The position numbers and the translations under genes are program-made. 64,000 nt of DNA from Sporosarcina sp. FSL K6-1522 (GTDB taxonomy: Bacteria > Bacillota > Bacilli > Bacillales_A > Planococcaceae): positions 3,508,501 to 3,572,500 of the forward strand of contig NZ_CP152019.1 in assembly GCF_038622445.1 (NCBI RefSeq), given 5' to 3'. The notes beneath the pieces were generated by a model. It made no database searches. It was not told where the DNA came from and saw only the letters and a program-made list of their open reading frames with translations. Positions 16,160-24,835 of this stretch are shown here, piece after piece; positions within the stretch are counted from its first letter, which is position 1; each line of letters opens with the position of its first letter.

Positions 16160-16768
16160 TTAAAACACTTTCTTCCCATAAATCCGAATCGACAGCAACC
16201 ATGAACAAGCGTAGAGCACTATAACCGATAGGCCAATGAATAAATAGAACTGCGTAGTTGGTAACGTTAAAACCTCATGCACAAATCCTCTAATTTGGTC
16301 GTTCACGTTAGGAATAATTAATGGAATTACCGCTAGATAAATGACTAACAAAACAAGCCCGCCAATGAACATATATTGGCTTTTGAATTTATACGAAAAT
16401 GGAAATAACAGTGATATCGCTACCATCACAAGGCCCACAATAAACAGGATGTCTTTCCATATCATTAGTTCTTGATGGATCAGAGCATTGCCAACAAAAA
16501 TAGTGAAAACAACCATCCCTATGAAAACAAGTGCCCCCATGTATTTTGAACTGACAATTTCTTTTCGTGTATAAGGCAAAGAATTGAGCAACATATGAAT
16601 GGAAGACTTTTCATCCACACTAAAAGCATTCATGATAATGGCAATGCTAAATAAAATTCCCCCATAAATAATGGAGTTTTCTAGAAATAGATACACAATT
16701 AACATTGGTAATAAAATGAGTAACGTCGTCTTTTGCAAAAGGATATCTTTCCGTATTAAATTAAACAA
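16160..16768 (-). CDS. ABC-2 type transporter permease
   Basis: A 202-residue permease with six hydrophobic segments, the ABC-2 fold used by YtrC/D and YhcG-type exporters. The start TTG at 16768 overlaps the end of the ATPase gene by eight bases and lies behind AAAGGGG; it gives LFNLIRKDILLQK, a usual amphipathic start for this family. The central segment FSVDEKSSIHMLLNSLPYTRKEIVSSKY is a hallmark of the ABC-2 permeases of GntR-regulated operons. It should form the membrane part of an exporter with the ATPase next to it; substrate unknown, cell-wall antibiotic stress being typical. Confidence 0.85.
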   Translation of the reverse strand: MFNLIRKDILLQKTTLLILLPMLIVYLFLENSIIYGGILFSIAIIMNAFSVDEKSSIHMLLNSLPYTRKEIVSSKYMGALVFIGMVVFTIFVGNALIHQELMIWKDILFIVGLVMVAISLLFPFSYKFKSQYMFIGGLVLLVIYLAVIPLIIPNVNDQIRGFVHEVLTLPTTQFYLFIGLSVIVLYACSWLLSIRIYGKKVF

Positions 16769-17630
16769 GCTGCTCAGCCCCTTTCTTTGTATAAAACATA
16801 ATATCTTCAAGACTTGCCTTCTCAATCAAAGCCATGTCTCCAAAAAGATTTTCAATACGTACCTTGTTATCCGTTAATGCCACAAAACCATGAGCAGATT
16901 TTCGAATGGCTATAAATTCCCGTTCTGTATCCGCGTCTAATAGCTCCAGGCCGCCTTTAACAACAGCATACTCTTCTTCAACTTTATAAAATTCCTTTGT
17001 GAAAATATGCTCCCCTTTATGAATAAATGTAATATAATCTGCAATGCGATCCAAATCGGTTGTGATATGTGTCGAGAAGAAAATCGTTTTATCTCCGTCC
17101 TGCATGAGATCATGTAAAATATCTAGCAACTCCCTACGAAAAATCGGGTCTAATCCAGACGTTGGTTCATCCATAATAATTAATTTCGCATGATGCGATA
17201 AAGCGATTGTTAACGACGCTTTCATCATCATTCCTTTCGAAAAGGTTTTAATCTTTTTATTGAGCGGCAGCTCAAATGTTTGGACATAATGAGTAAATAG
17301 GTCATCATCCCAATTGGAATAGGACGGTTTTAGTATTTTTTTCATTTCTGCTAACGTGATATGTTCATAAAAAATATTTTCATCAAAGACAAAACCAATG
17401 CGCTGTTTGATTTCTTTTTCATGGTCCTGATAATTCAACCCGAATATCGAAATCGTCCCGCTATCTGGTTGTAATAAATTCATAATTAATTTAATGGTCG
17501 TTGACTTCCCCACACCATTTCCCCCGATAAACCCCGTCACGAAACCTTTTTTAACCGTCAGTGAAAAATCCTTTAGTTGAAAGCCATCAAATGATTTATT
17601 CACATGCTGTAATTCAATTACGTTTTCCAT
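16761..17630 (-). CDS. ABC transporter ATP-binding protein
   Basis: A 289-residue ATPase with Walker A GGNGVGKST (near residue 37), signature FSKGMMMKASLTIAL, Walker B LIIMDEPTSGLDP and the switch His in FFSTHITTDLDRIAD. The sequence resembles YtrB/YhcH ATPases paired with a GntR repressor. It follows the regulator gene without a gap (the stop of the regulator at 17631 adjoins its start at 17630) and overlaps the permease, showing tight translational coupling. Confidence 0.9.
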   Translation of the reverse strand: MENVIELQHVNKSFDGFQLKDFSLTVKKGFVTGFIGGNGVGKSTTIKLIMNLLQPDSGTISIFGLNYQDHEKEIKQRIGFVFDENIFYEHITLAEMKKILKPSYSNWDDDLFTHYVQTFELPLNKKIKTFSKGMMMKASLTIALSHHAKLIIMDEPTSGLDPIFRRELLDILHDLMQDGDKTIFFSTHITTDLDRIADYITFIHKGEHIFTKEFYKVEEEYAVVKGGLELLDADTEREFIAIRKSAHGFVALTDNKVRIENLFGDMALIEKASLEDIMFYTKKGAEQLV

Positions 17631-18008
17631 TTAGTCATCCTCCGTATACATTAATGTTAGCATTTCCTTGAGCTCAGCTAAGCTCAGGCCCATTTCCTTA
17701 CCGTTTTGAATAGCAGCCAGCAACTTTTCTTCAATCACTTTCATTTTTCGTTCCTTCATCATTTCCATATTTTGCTCCGCCACGAACGAACCTTTTCCCA
17801 TAATGGAATAGATAAAACCATCTTTCTCCAGCTCTTCATAGGCACGCTTCGTTGTAATGACACTAATCTCCAAATCCTTCGCGAGCTGGCGCATCGAAGG
17901 AAGCGGCTGCCCTTCTTGTAACTCCCCCATCAAGATGAGCTTCTTGATTTGCGCATAAATCTGCCCGTAAATCGGCTCTTTTGAACTGTTCGAAATAAGT
18001 ATTTGCAT
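17631..18008 (-). CDS. GntR family regulator, YtrA subfamily
   Basis: A 125-residue repressor: winged helix QIKKLILMGELQEGQPLPSM and RQLAKDLEISVITTKRAYEE, then the short YtrA-type C-terminal arm rather than a full ligand domain. Start at 18008 chosen for AAAGAGG at good spacing. It heads an operon with an ABC ATPase, permease and small membrane protein. An 8-7-8 palindrome in the promoter is the likely operator. By analogy with B. subtilis ytrA operons it is derepressed by cell-envelope antibiotics; inference. Confidence 0.88.
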   Translation of the reverse strand: MQILISNSSKEPIYGQIYAQIKKLILMGELQEGQPLPSMRQLAKDLEISVITTKRAYEELEKDGFIYSIMGKGSFVAEQNMEMMKERKMKVIEEKLLAAIQNGKEMGLSLAELKEMLTLMYTEDD

Positions 18009-18030
18009 GCAAAAACCTCTTTTTGAAATA

Positions 18031-18053
18031 GTGTATATATACTTTATATACAC
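18031..18053. promoter_or_regulatory. operator of the GntR-ABC operon
   Basis: Perfect inverted repeat GTGTATAT-N7-ATATACAC directly upstream of the regulator's ribosome binding site, followed by a further half-site (TATATACAC). Confidence 0.7.
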
Positions 18054-18100
18054 TATATACACATTAGGATTGTTTTTCAAGTTTTATTTTTGGGAAAAGT

Positions 18101-18144
18101 AAAAACCACGTAGTTTGCGAAATTGAGCAAACTACGTGGTTTTT
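18101..18144 (-). terminator. terminator of the DinB-like gene
   Basis: Perfect 18-bp stem (AAAAACCACGTAG... / ...CTACGTGGTTTTT) with an 8-base loop. Confidence 0.9.
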
Positions 18145-18180
18145 ATTCTAATTAGTAAAGTCAACTGGAGATTTAACATG

Positions 18181-18717
18181 TTACGACTGACGTCTTTTCA
18201 GCATCTCCTGCAAATACTCTTCCGATTTGCCTTTTGGAATACTCAAGCTTTCCCAACTCTCATCTCTTAATTGCTTGCCAATAAAAACAATTTGCCCGAT
18301 ATGATACGCATAGTGAGCCATTTGCCTTTCGATCGCTTCCAACACCGTATGACGCTCCCCACGGATGTATATGCTTTTTAATAAATCCTGCCCTTCCAAT
18401 TCATCTAACGCCTTAAAGAGAGTATTCCAGCCCTTTTCCCAAACGGTGAGCAATTCCTGTTTTGACGAGATATCATCCTCAAATTCTTGTTCACGATTCC
18501 TGTCGGGCTTTTCCCCATCGGAAATGAAAAAATCAGACCATCTGGATACCATATTTCCACCCAAGTGTTTTGCGATAACCGCAACACTATTTGAAGCTTC
18601 ATTCAACTTCCAATGAATATCAGCTTCCGCCAATTGACTAATCGTCTTATCCCCGAGGCCCTTGACTTCTTGAAATCGTTCCCGCACAACACGCACATAT
18701 TCATTGCCTAGCTGCAT
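18181..18717 (-). CDS. DUF1572 / DinB-like protein
   Basis: A 178-residue four-helix-bundle protein of the DinB/YfiT superfamily. Possible metal ligands are in SVAVIAKHLGGNM, GERHTVLEAIERQMAHYAYHIGQIVF, where the HxxxHxxQ arrangement is the family's metal-site signature. Start at 18717 preceded by GGGGGAG. Members probably act as metal-dependent thiol-transferases (bacillithiol-dependent detoxification), which would fit a Firmicute; this is family knowledge, not proven here. The 240 bp upstream hold no visible gene. Confidence 0.8.
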   Translation of the reverse strand: MQLGNEYVRVVRERFQEVKGLGDKTISQLAEADIHWKLNEASNSVAVIAKHLGGNMVSRWSDFFISDGEKPDRNREQEFEDDISSKQELLTVWEKGWNTLFKALDELEGQDLLKSIYIRGERHTVLEAIERQMAHYAYHIGQIVFIGKQLRDESWESLSIPKGKSEEYLQEMLKRRQS

Positions 18718-18957
18718 GATAATTCTCCCCCATATGTGAATAATAAGTGATTCCATTTACACAGATGAATTACTCGATTGATTACCCCTTTAACTTAAAA
18801 TATCGCCTTTCCATCTAGCCCTAAAACAGCCCCCCTCTGAAACATCACGATCATAAAGCCTTACAACAAAACACTTGGACAACTAGCTCTATTGGTTCCG
18901 TTGGTTTGAACTCGGCAAGCGTTTGATGTCACTGGCAACAGTTTTTGTATAATCCAA

Positions 18958-19599
18958 TTATATCACTTTTACGATATCCTTAAATGAATCGACTACATGA
19001 TCCGCATACTGAAGCTCACTATCCTGCGCAAAATCGAAACGTACACCGATCGATGTAAAATGATTATCTTTTGCTGCTTGGATATCGGAAGCACGGTCCC
19101 CCACTACAAAACCGCCTTGAATTTGATGCTCTGTTTTCACCAACTCGACTAGCTCCGACTTATTTCCCGAAGCAATGGACTGGATACTATACGTTTGTTG
19201 AATAAATCGCTGTAGCTGATAGGCCTCCACAATCGCCGCTAAGTACTCTATGTAGCCATTGCTTGCGATAAATAATGGATAGCGCTCACTTAAAAACGCC
19301 AATGTTTCTTCAACCCCATCATAGAGCGCACCTCTATGTTTACTAATTAGCGTGATAAGTTGTTGTTGAAAAATATCATTACTCTTGTTGCGAAGTTCAA
19401 GAGAATGGTTCGGACAAAGCGTTTCCCATACGACAGATAATGGCACTCCCATAATTTCACGGTACTTTTCAATCGGTGTTTCGCCTTGCCATTGCCGCTC
19501 TTTCCGCAAAACCTCAAACGTCGCTTCTAAAGCCGGTTCTAAAATTAAGTCCGTTTGAAATAATGTACCATCCATATCAAATAGTATTGCCTGTGTCAT
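18958..19599 (-). CDS. HAD family hydrolase
   Basis: A 213-residue subfamily IA phosphatase: motif I LFDMDGTLFQTD, motif II PLFIASNGY, Lys region SGNKSELV and motif IV VVGDRASDI. ATG start. Distinct in sequence from the HAD enzyme at 12.8 kb, so not a recent duplicate. Likely a phosphoglycolate-type or sugar phosphatase. Next gene upstream is a GNAT 40 bp away on the same strand, possibly co-transcribed. Confidence 0.88.
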   Translation of the reverse strand: MTQAILFDMDGTLFQTDLILEPALEATFEVLRKERQWQGETPIEKYREIMGVPLSVVWETLCPNHSLELRNKSNDIFQQQLITLISKHRGALYDGVEETLAFLSERYPLFIASNGYIEYLAAIVEAYQLQRFIQQTYSIQSIASGNKSELVELVKTEHQIQGGFVVGDRASDIQAAKDNHFTSIGVRFDFAQDSELQYADHVVDSFKDIVKVI

Positions 19600-19638
19600 T
19601 TTGAGGCTCCCATCTTTTAGTTTAAAAGTGAACTATTT

Positions 19639-20136
19639 TTAGCGCTCCCAAATGTAATGGATAAACTGCAATTGTTGCCCGTTCATCTCAAATAGTTCAT
19701 CACTTATGTAAACTTGTTTAAACCCATTTTTCTCTAAAGTCTTTTGAGATGCTATATTATTGGTTGTTGTTTTTCCTATGACCTTTTCTACATGTATCGC
19801 TGTTTTCAACAAAAGGTTCAACGCTGTAGTCCCTATGCCTTTTCCGACATATTCTTTGCCTACTCTAAAACCAACTTCCGCCACATTGTTAGTTATATCA
19901 ACTAAATTAATTCTCCCAACAATATTACCTGAGTTATCCCTAATCAGATAAAATTCCGACCTTTCATCTTGCTGTTCTACTAATAAATCCTGGTGTCTTA
20001 TCTTAAACGTTTCAAATTGATAATAACCATCCCCTCGGCTGGGCACCATTTCCTCGAAAAATCGTCGATTCTCCATTTCAAATCGATACAATTCTTCCGC
20101 ATCTCTATCTTGTAATCTAACAATTGATATTTCCAA
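19639..20136 (-). CDS. GNAT family N-acetyltransferase
   Basis: A 165-residue acetyltransferase of the ribosomal-protein/RimJ type: N-terminal ISIVRLQDRDAEELYRFEMENR, motif A VGFRVGKEYVGKGIGTTAL, and the terminal NIASQKTLEKNGFKQV. ATG start behind GAGGTGAG. Substrate unknown. One of at least five GNAT genes or remnants in this window. Confidence 0.88.
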   Translation of the reverse strand: MEISIVRLQDRDAEELYRFEMENRRFFEEMVPSRGDGYYQFETFKIRHQDLLVEQQDERSEFYLIRDNSGNIVGRINLVDITNNVAEVGFRVGKEYVGKGIGTTALNLLLKTAIHVEKVIGKTTTNNIASQKTLEKNGFKQVYISDELFEMNGQQLQFIHYIWER

Positions 20137-20213
20137 AATGAACTCACCTCTTCGTCGTCAAGAAAATACGCCAATTTAATCTACTATGGCATTTCAAAAA
20201 ATAACATATCAAT

Positions 20214-20603
20214 CTACATATCAATTAAGTCTGTGCCATAGGAGTTATCAATTGCACAAAGCCATTCGCCTTGTGTATTTTTCTTAAACACATACGTTGC
20301 TCTTCTGTCCATTGAATACTCCGTTTCATGTTTTTCGGCATCCAGTAACGTTTGGGAAATAACTAATGTAATATCCCCGGCTTCTAAAATAATCATTTCT
20401 CCTTGTGTTGGAACCAAACTGTTATTAAAATACTTCGCGATTTTAATAAATGCTTGTTTGATTTCTTCTTTTCCACGTGCAATCATATCCGGTTTTACTA
20501 CCAAGATCGCATCGTCCGTATAGTAATTCTTCAGCGTATCAAAATCTTCCCGTTTGATTGCTTGATCACATTTCTTGATAAACTCCTTTAATTCGTGTTC
20601 CAC
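20214..20603 (-). CDS. NTF2-like / DUF4440 protein
   Basis: A 129-residue cone-shaped NTF2-fold protein ([20 protein letters not shown], then [22 protein letters not shown] and the terminal strand [13 protein letters not shown]), as in the YybH/SgcJ group. Function unassigned; these bind small ligands or act as mild hydrolases/isomerases. ATG start with AAAGGAGTGG upstream. It sits between two GNAT genes on the same strand. Confidence 0.8.
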   Translation of the reverse strand: MEHELKEFIKKCDQAIKREDFDTLKNYYTDDAILVVKPDMIARGKEEIKQAFIKIAKYFNNSLVPTQGEMIILEAGDITLVISQTLLDAEKHETEYSMDRRATYVFKKNTQGEWLCAIDNSYGTDLIDM

Positions 20604-20638
20604 AAAAGACCACTCCTTTTAGTATAACGTTGCTTTTA

Positions 20639-21205
20639 TCATATAACAAAATCATCTGATAATGGAGCTTGCACAAATGTATTTCTATAATCACTTTTTA
20701 AGATGGCCATAATAATTTCATCTGAATAATGTCCATTGTAGTATAACGATTCACGCAAAACGCCTTCTTTTACAAAGCCAACCTTCTCATAGGCTCTTAT
20801 TCCTCGCAAATTATGGCTAAATACTTCTAACTGCAGACGATTTAACTGTAGTTCTTCAAAAACAAATTGCAGTACAATTTGTATAGCTTCTGTTCCATAT
20901 CCTTTGCCCGTTAGCGCAATCGAACTCATCGAAATTCTAAACCCTGCTTTTTTATCTTCTTCATCAATATCAAAAATCGATAATTCGCCTATCATCTGGT
21001 CATTTTCTTTCAAGCAGATCGCAAAATCATAACGTGATGAATCGTTGTTTAGATTGTTGATATGGGCTTGGATCTGTTCTAACGTGAAATGAGGCTTTGT
21101 TCCTGTCATATATCGGATTTCTTCTTCCATAGTAATTCCTAACATCATCGGTGCATCGCTCTCTTGAAGTGATCGCAAATAAATTCTTTCACTTTCCGGT
21201 TTCAT
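20639..21205 (-). CDS. GNAT family N-acetyltransferase (RimJ/RimL type)
   Basis: A 188-residue enzyme: ERIYLRSLQESDAPMM at the start, FRISMSSIALTGKGYGTEAI as motif A, LNRLQLEVFSHNLRGIRAYEKVGFV at the end. The ATG at 21205 lies eight bases after GAGGAG; a TTG two codons earlier is too close to that site. Probably acetylates an amine on a small molecule or a protein N-terminus; this subtype is often spermidine-acetyltransferase-like. Confidence 0.88.
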   Translation of the reverse strand: MKPESERIYLRSLQESDAPMMLGITMEEEIRYMTGTKPHFTLEQIQAHINNLNNDSSRYDFAICLKENDQMIGELSIFDIDEEDKKAGFRISMSSIALTGKGYGTEAIQIVLQFVFEELQLNRLQLEVFSHNLRGIRAYEKVGFVKEGVLRESLYYNGHYSDEIIMAILKSDYRNTFVQAPLSDDFVI

Positions 21206-21329
21206 TTCCAATTCTCCTCACATCATTATTGTGTATGATTTCATATTACTAGTATACGCAATGCCATGATAGACCTAAAACAATTGCTAATTGTTTTCTA
21301 CCTACAATTGATTATCCTAAAACAGAAAA

Positions 21330-21356
21330 CCCTCTGGATCATAATGTTCCAGAGGG
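21330..21356 (-). terminator. terminator of the CD3324-family gene
   Basis: Stem CCCTCTGGA / TCCAGAGGG with a T-rich tail on the minus strand. Confidence 0.8.
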
Positions 21357-21370
21357 AGATCATATTTCTT

Positions 21371-21643
21371 CTATACTTTTTTTCGCGAATAAACGATTTT
21401 TTTAATGGTTTCAACTGAGAGAGTATATTCATCCGCTAGTTGCTGGATACTTTTTCCCTTGCGAAAAGACGCCTTGATGTCACTGTTACGACAATCTATG
21501 AACTGTCTTCCGCCACTCTTCGTTCCCCATTTTCTATGGTTTGTTTCTTGTTTAGGAATGTACAGATTTTCTCCCTGGACATACTTTTGGATCTCTACCA
21601 ATAAATTTTCCGGTAAAACTTTTGCAGCATTTATATACTTCAA
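21371..21643 (-). CDS. CD3324 family helix-turn-helix protein
   Basis: A 90-residue protein: KYINAAKVLPENLLVEIQKY VQG then IYIPK-type strand, KWGTKSGGRQFIDCRN, and a C-terminal helix-turn-helix SFRKGKSIQQLADEYTLSVETIKKIVY. This matches the CD3324 / Mor-like DNA-binding family, which are small putative regulators of unknown target. ATG start; its own terminator follows. Confidence 0.75.
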   Translation of the reverse strand: MKYINAAKVLPENLLVEIQKYVQGENLYIPKQETNHRKWGTKSGGRQFIDCRNSDIKASFRKGKSIQQLADEYTLSVETIKKIVYSRKKV

Positions 21644-21737
21644 TTTCGCTCGCTCCCTATTTCATTTCTGAATAAATAAGGTGCAAAGCCAAATTATTAG
21701 ATTGATTTATGTAGCGATAAAACTATATATTTCGCCC

Positions 21738-21776
21738 CATGCAAAGTATCGCCTGTCCAATAATAGGCTTTGCATG
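21738..21776. other. isolated hairpin in a gene-free stretch
   Basis: Inverted repeat CATGCAAAG / CTTTGCATG with an inner CCT/AGG pair. No T-run follows, so not clearly a terminator. The rest of 21660-21842 shows no gene. Confidence 0.4.
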
Positions 21777-21842
21777 AGTATGAGAATTTGTCTCGAATAA
21801 CCCTACATAATATTTCATTATTAAAAACCTCCCTTACTTAAA

Positions 21843-22094
<252 letters not shown>

Positions 22095-22234
22095 TTATCA
22101 TATAAGAAAGCGACTGACTTTGAAACCCGATTGATCACAAATTGTATGAGTGACCGCTTGGAACCTAATCGGGTATATAACGAGCTATTTACTCCACCCT
22201 AAATTGACACATCAATCATAAGGTGGTGGTAATT

Positions 22235-23689
22235 TTGAGTTTCTTAAAAAAAGTCTCCTGTTTGTTCGTTATTTTTTTAGTTTTTATAAATTTGATTGGT
22301 CATGAAGGAATCGCTTCAGATGGTGAAATTACGCTGAAAGAAGCGATTGACATTGGATTCGAGAAAGCAAAAGAATGGAATGTAAATGCAACACTTACAA
22401 GAGTAAACAGTGTGGATGAAACGATGGGAGGCTCGAGAGGAGAAACAGGAAAACGCTTTGTATGGACTATGATCTTTATCGTTCCAGGTACAGATGATTA
22501 TGTACTAATTGGTATCTCTGAAAAGAAAATCACTGTGTTTGAACCGAGTAAGCAAACCCCGGATCCAGCAATACATTATGATGACATTAAGTTGGATAGC
22601 TCCGATGTTCTCCAACTAGCAAAGGATAAATACGGACTAAACCCGGGAAAAGATTGGGCAACCGGATATCATTTTACACTTGACAATATCGATGGAATGC
22701 CGATTTTAACAGTGTTTGGAAATGATCAAGATAGCCGTTTTACTCGTATTTCATTCAATACCCAAGACGGAGATATGGTCAGTGCCATTCATAAATTACC
22801 ATACGGCGGAGGATTACTATCCAAACATAATGGTACCGATAACCTGACCAAAAAAGGGATGGCGATTACGGGGGTTGTCGCTGGAAACAATAAGTTAGTG
22901 GTATGGGGAGACAAAAAGCCAACACAATTTAGTGTAACCAAGCAACCTTTTATTGAATGGAGCCCTAACAATGGAGAGACCTGGACAGAGCTCCAGGCAA
23001 ATAATTATGTCACACACGCGTGGTTTGATAGCAACGAACAATTATATGTAGCAACGGAAAAAGAAGTATGGGCAGGTCTGACAACAAAAAGGAAAGGAAC
23101 GAAAATTCTTTCATTAAATCACAGAATTGAGAACGTCGATTATTCAATTAATAACCATATAGCTGTGCTATCAAATGGAAAGATTTATCATACAACCACT
23201 AGAGGGGAAAGTTGGGAACAAGCTATTGTACCCAAACCAATTTATGCTGTTCAAATTTCGGATAATGGGGATTTGGTGATATTCACAGAAGAAAGGAAAA
23301 TTTTTCTAAAGACAAATGATGGATGGAACGAAATAACCATGCCGAATAGTAATGATGTACCTCAGGATATGAAAGTGATGAATAATAAGCTATTCATACT
23401 CATGGAAAGCGAAATTTGGATCCAAGATCTTCCGGACGAGACATGGAGAAAGATTCAAGTTGATAAAATGATGGTTAAACTTATTAAAAAAGGAGAGAAA
23501 TTATTCGGAATCAAACATAGAGGTGAAGCTATTTATTCCATTAACGTTAAAGATGAAAGTAAATCCGAAAAAGTGTTTGATGCGGGAGATTTCATCGTTG
23601 TTTATGATGTAGATATTATGGGAGATACATTATGGGTTGCAACAGCACCTGATTATTCGTGGGAAGACATGCCGATTCCACAAAGATGA
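22235..23689 (+). CDS. secreted protein with predicted beta-propeller-like C-terminal region
   Basis: About 484 residues. A signal peptide (FLKKVSCLFVIFLVFINLIG) is followed by a PepSY-like segment (ITLKEAIDIGFEKAKEWN) and a long region of repeated short strands with NNGETWTEL, TTRGESWEQA and DETWRKIQV. These are the Asp/Gly-x-x-W turns of sialidase/BNR-type propeller blades. Start TTG at 22235 lies eight bases after AGGTGG; upstream GTG codons are in the site itself. No catalytic motif seen; function unknown, probably exported or cell-surface. Confidence 0.65.
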   Translation: MSFLKKVSCLFVIFLVFINLIGHEGIASDGEITLKEAIDIGFEKAKEWNVNATLTRVNSVDETMGGSRGETGKRFVWTMIFIVPGTDDYVLIGISEKKITVFEPSKQTPDPAIHYDDIKLDSSDVLQLAKDKYGLNPGKDWATGYHFTLDNIDGMPILTVFGNDQDSRFTRISFNTQDGDMVSAIHKLPYGGGLLSKHNGTDNLTKKGMAITGVVAGNNKLVVWGDKKPTQFSVTKQPFIEWSPNNGETWTELQANNYVTHAWFDSNEQLYVATEKEVWAGLTTKRKGTKILSLNHRIENVDYSINNHIAVLSNGKIYHTTTRGESWEQAIVPKPIYAVQISDNGDLVIFTEERKIFLKTNDGWNEITMPNSNDVPQDMKVMNNKLFILMESEIWIQDLPDETWRKIQVDKMMVKLIKKGEKLFGIKHRGEAIYSINVKDESKSEKVFDAGDFIVVYDVDIMGDTLWVATAPDYSWEDMPIPQR

Positions 23690-23903
23690 AAAAATATATT
23701 GTCACATCTATTGATTAGCCCCCAAATAACTATATTATACACTAGGCACTATATATATTGTTTTTGGATTGCTTTGGATACACGACCTTCTTCCCTATCC
23801 CCTTTTTATTTAATGACAACCACCAAGTGTTTGTTATAGGATAATGGATAGAATGAGCGAATTAGTAGGCCATCAACGGCCTAAATAAAGGATGTGCAAA
23901 ACA

Positions 23904-24611
23904 ATGAATGTAAATGAAGTGATGCTGGAGCTTGAAGCGCTTGGCAAGGAACGTATGAAAAAAATGTACATGTCTAATGGTGCACACGAGCCGGTTTTCG
24001 GCGTGGCTACAGGTGCGATGAAACCAATCGTCAAGAAGATAAAGATCAATCAGCCATTAGCCGAAGAGCTTTATGCGACAGGGAACTACGATGCCATGTA
24101 CTTTGCAGGCATTATTGCAGATCCTAAAGCGATGACGGAGGCGGATTATGATCGTTGGATGGATGCGGCATATTTTTATATGCTGTCTGATTATGTAGTG
24201 GCGGTCACATTATCCGAGTCAGATATTGCGCAACAAGTCGCGGATAAATGGATTGCGAGCGGCGAAGAGCTACGCATGTCAGCGGGCTGGAGTTGCTATT
24301 GCTGGCTATTAGGGAATCGAAAAGACGTTGAGTTTTCCGAAAGCAAGATTTCCGATATGCTTGGTCTAGTGCAAAATACGATTCATGATGCGCCAGAACG
24401 CACGAAATCTGCGATGAATAATTTTCTATCCACTGTAGGCGTTTCCTATGTGCCACTCCATGAAAAAGCTATCGAAACCGCTCAGGCAGTCGGTATCGTA
24501 GAAGTGAAACGAGACAAGAAAAAAAGCAGTATGCTGAACGCTTACGAGAGCATTCAAAAAGAAGTCGAGCGAGGAAAAATTGGTTTTAAACGCAAGCATG
24601 TGAGATGTTGA
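23904..24611 (+). CDS. DNA alkylation repair protein, AlkD-like
   Basis: A 235-residue all-helical HEAT-like repeat protein of the DNA alkylation repair family (AlkC/AlkD glycosylases for N3/N7-alkylpurines). Diagnostic stretches are GVATGAMKPIVKKIK, LAEELYATGNYDAMYFAGIIAD and WSCYCWLLGNRKD. I could not confirm the catalytic Asp-Arg pair used by AlkD, so activity is uncertain. Start at 23904 preferred over 23892, which is too near the AAAGGA site. Single gene. The 200 bp upstream contain only promoter-like AT-rich DNA. Confidence 0.75.
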   Translation: MNVNEVMLELEALGKERMKKMYMSNGAHEPVFGVATGAMKPIVKKIKINQPLAEELYATGNYDAMYFAGIIADPKAMTEADYDRWMDAAYFYMLSDYVVAVTLSESDIAQQVADKWIASGEELRMSAGWSCYCWLLGNRKDVEFSESKISDMLGLVQNTIHDAPERTKSAMNNFLSTVGVSYVPLHEKAIETAQAVGIVEVKRDKKKSSMLNAYESIQKEVERGKIGFKRKHVRC

Positions 24612-24638
24612 AAAAAGCGTAGGATTTCCATTCAAACA

Positions 24639-24677
24639 CATATAACAGCGTTCAGAAGTTGAACGCTGTGTTATATG
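24639..24677 (+). terminator. hairpin after the AlkD-like gene
   Basis: Long stem CATATAAC-AGCGTTC / GAACGCTGTGTTATATG with a 7-base loop. Lacks a strong T-run, so termination is likely but not certain. Confidence 0.55.
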
Positions 24678-24690
24678 TATGTGTAGATTT

Positions 24691-24820
24691 CCATCTCCTC
24701 TTCAGCGAAGGCACCTTACAAGCGGTCGCCGAAGCCATAAGACTGGCAGTGGTTTTCTGCCTGGCTTATGGCGGGAGGCATCCGCAAGCGCCGAGCGATG
24801 TTAGGGTGACTCTTCAGTTC
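24691..24820 (-). repeat. dispersed repeat R1, copy b (inverted)
   Basis: Reverse complement of the R1 core seen at 12.0 and 36.5 kb. Its right end in R1 orientation carries GAGGAGATG, as in copy a. It fills most of the gap between the alkylation-repair and restriction genes. Confidence 0.8.
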
Positions 24821-24835
24821 AGTCTATATAGTTAT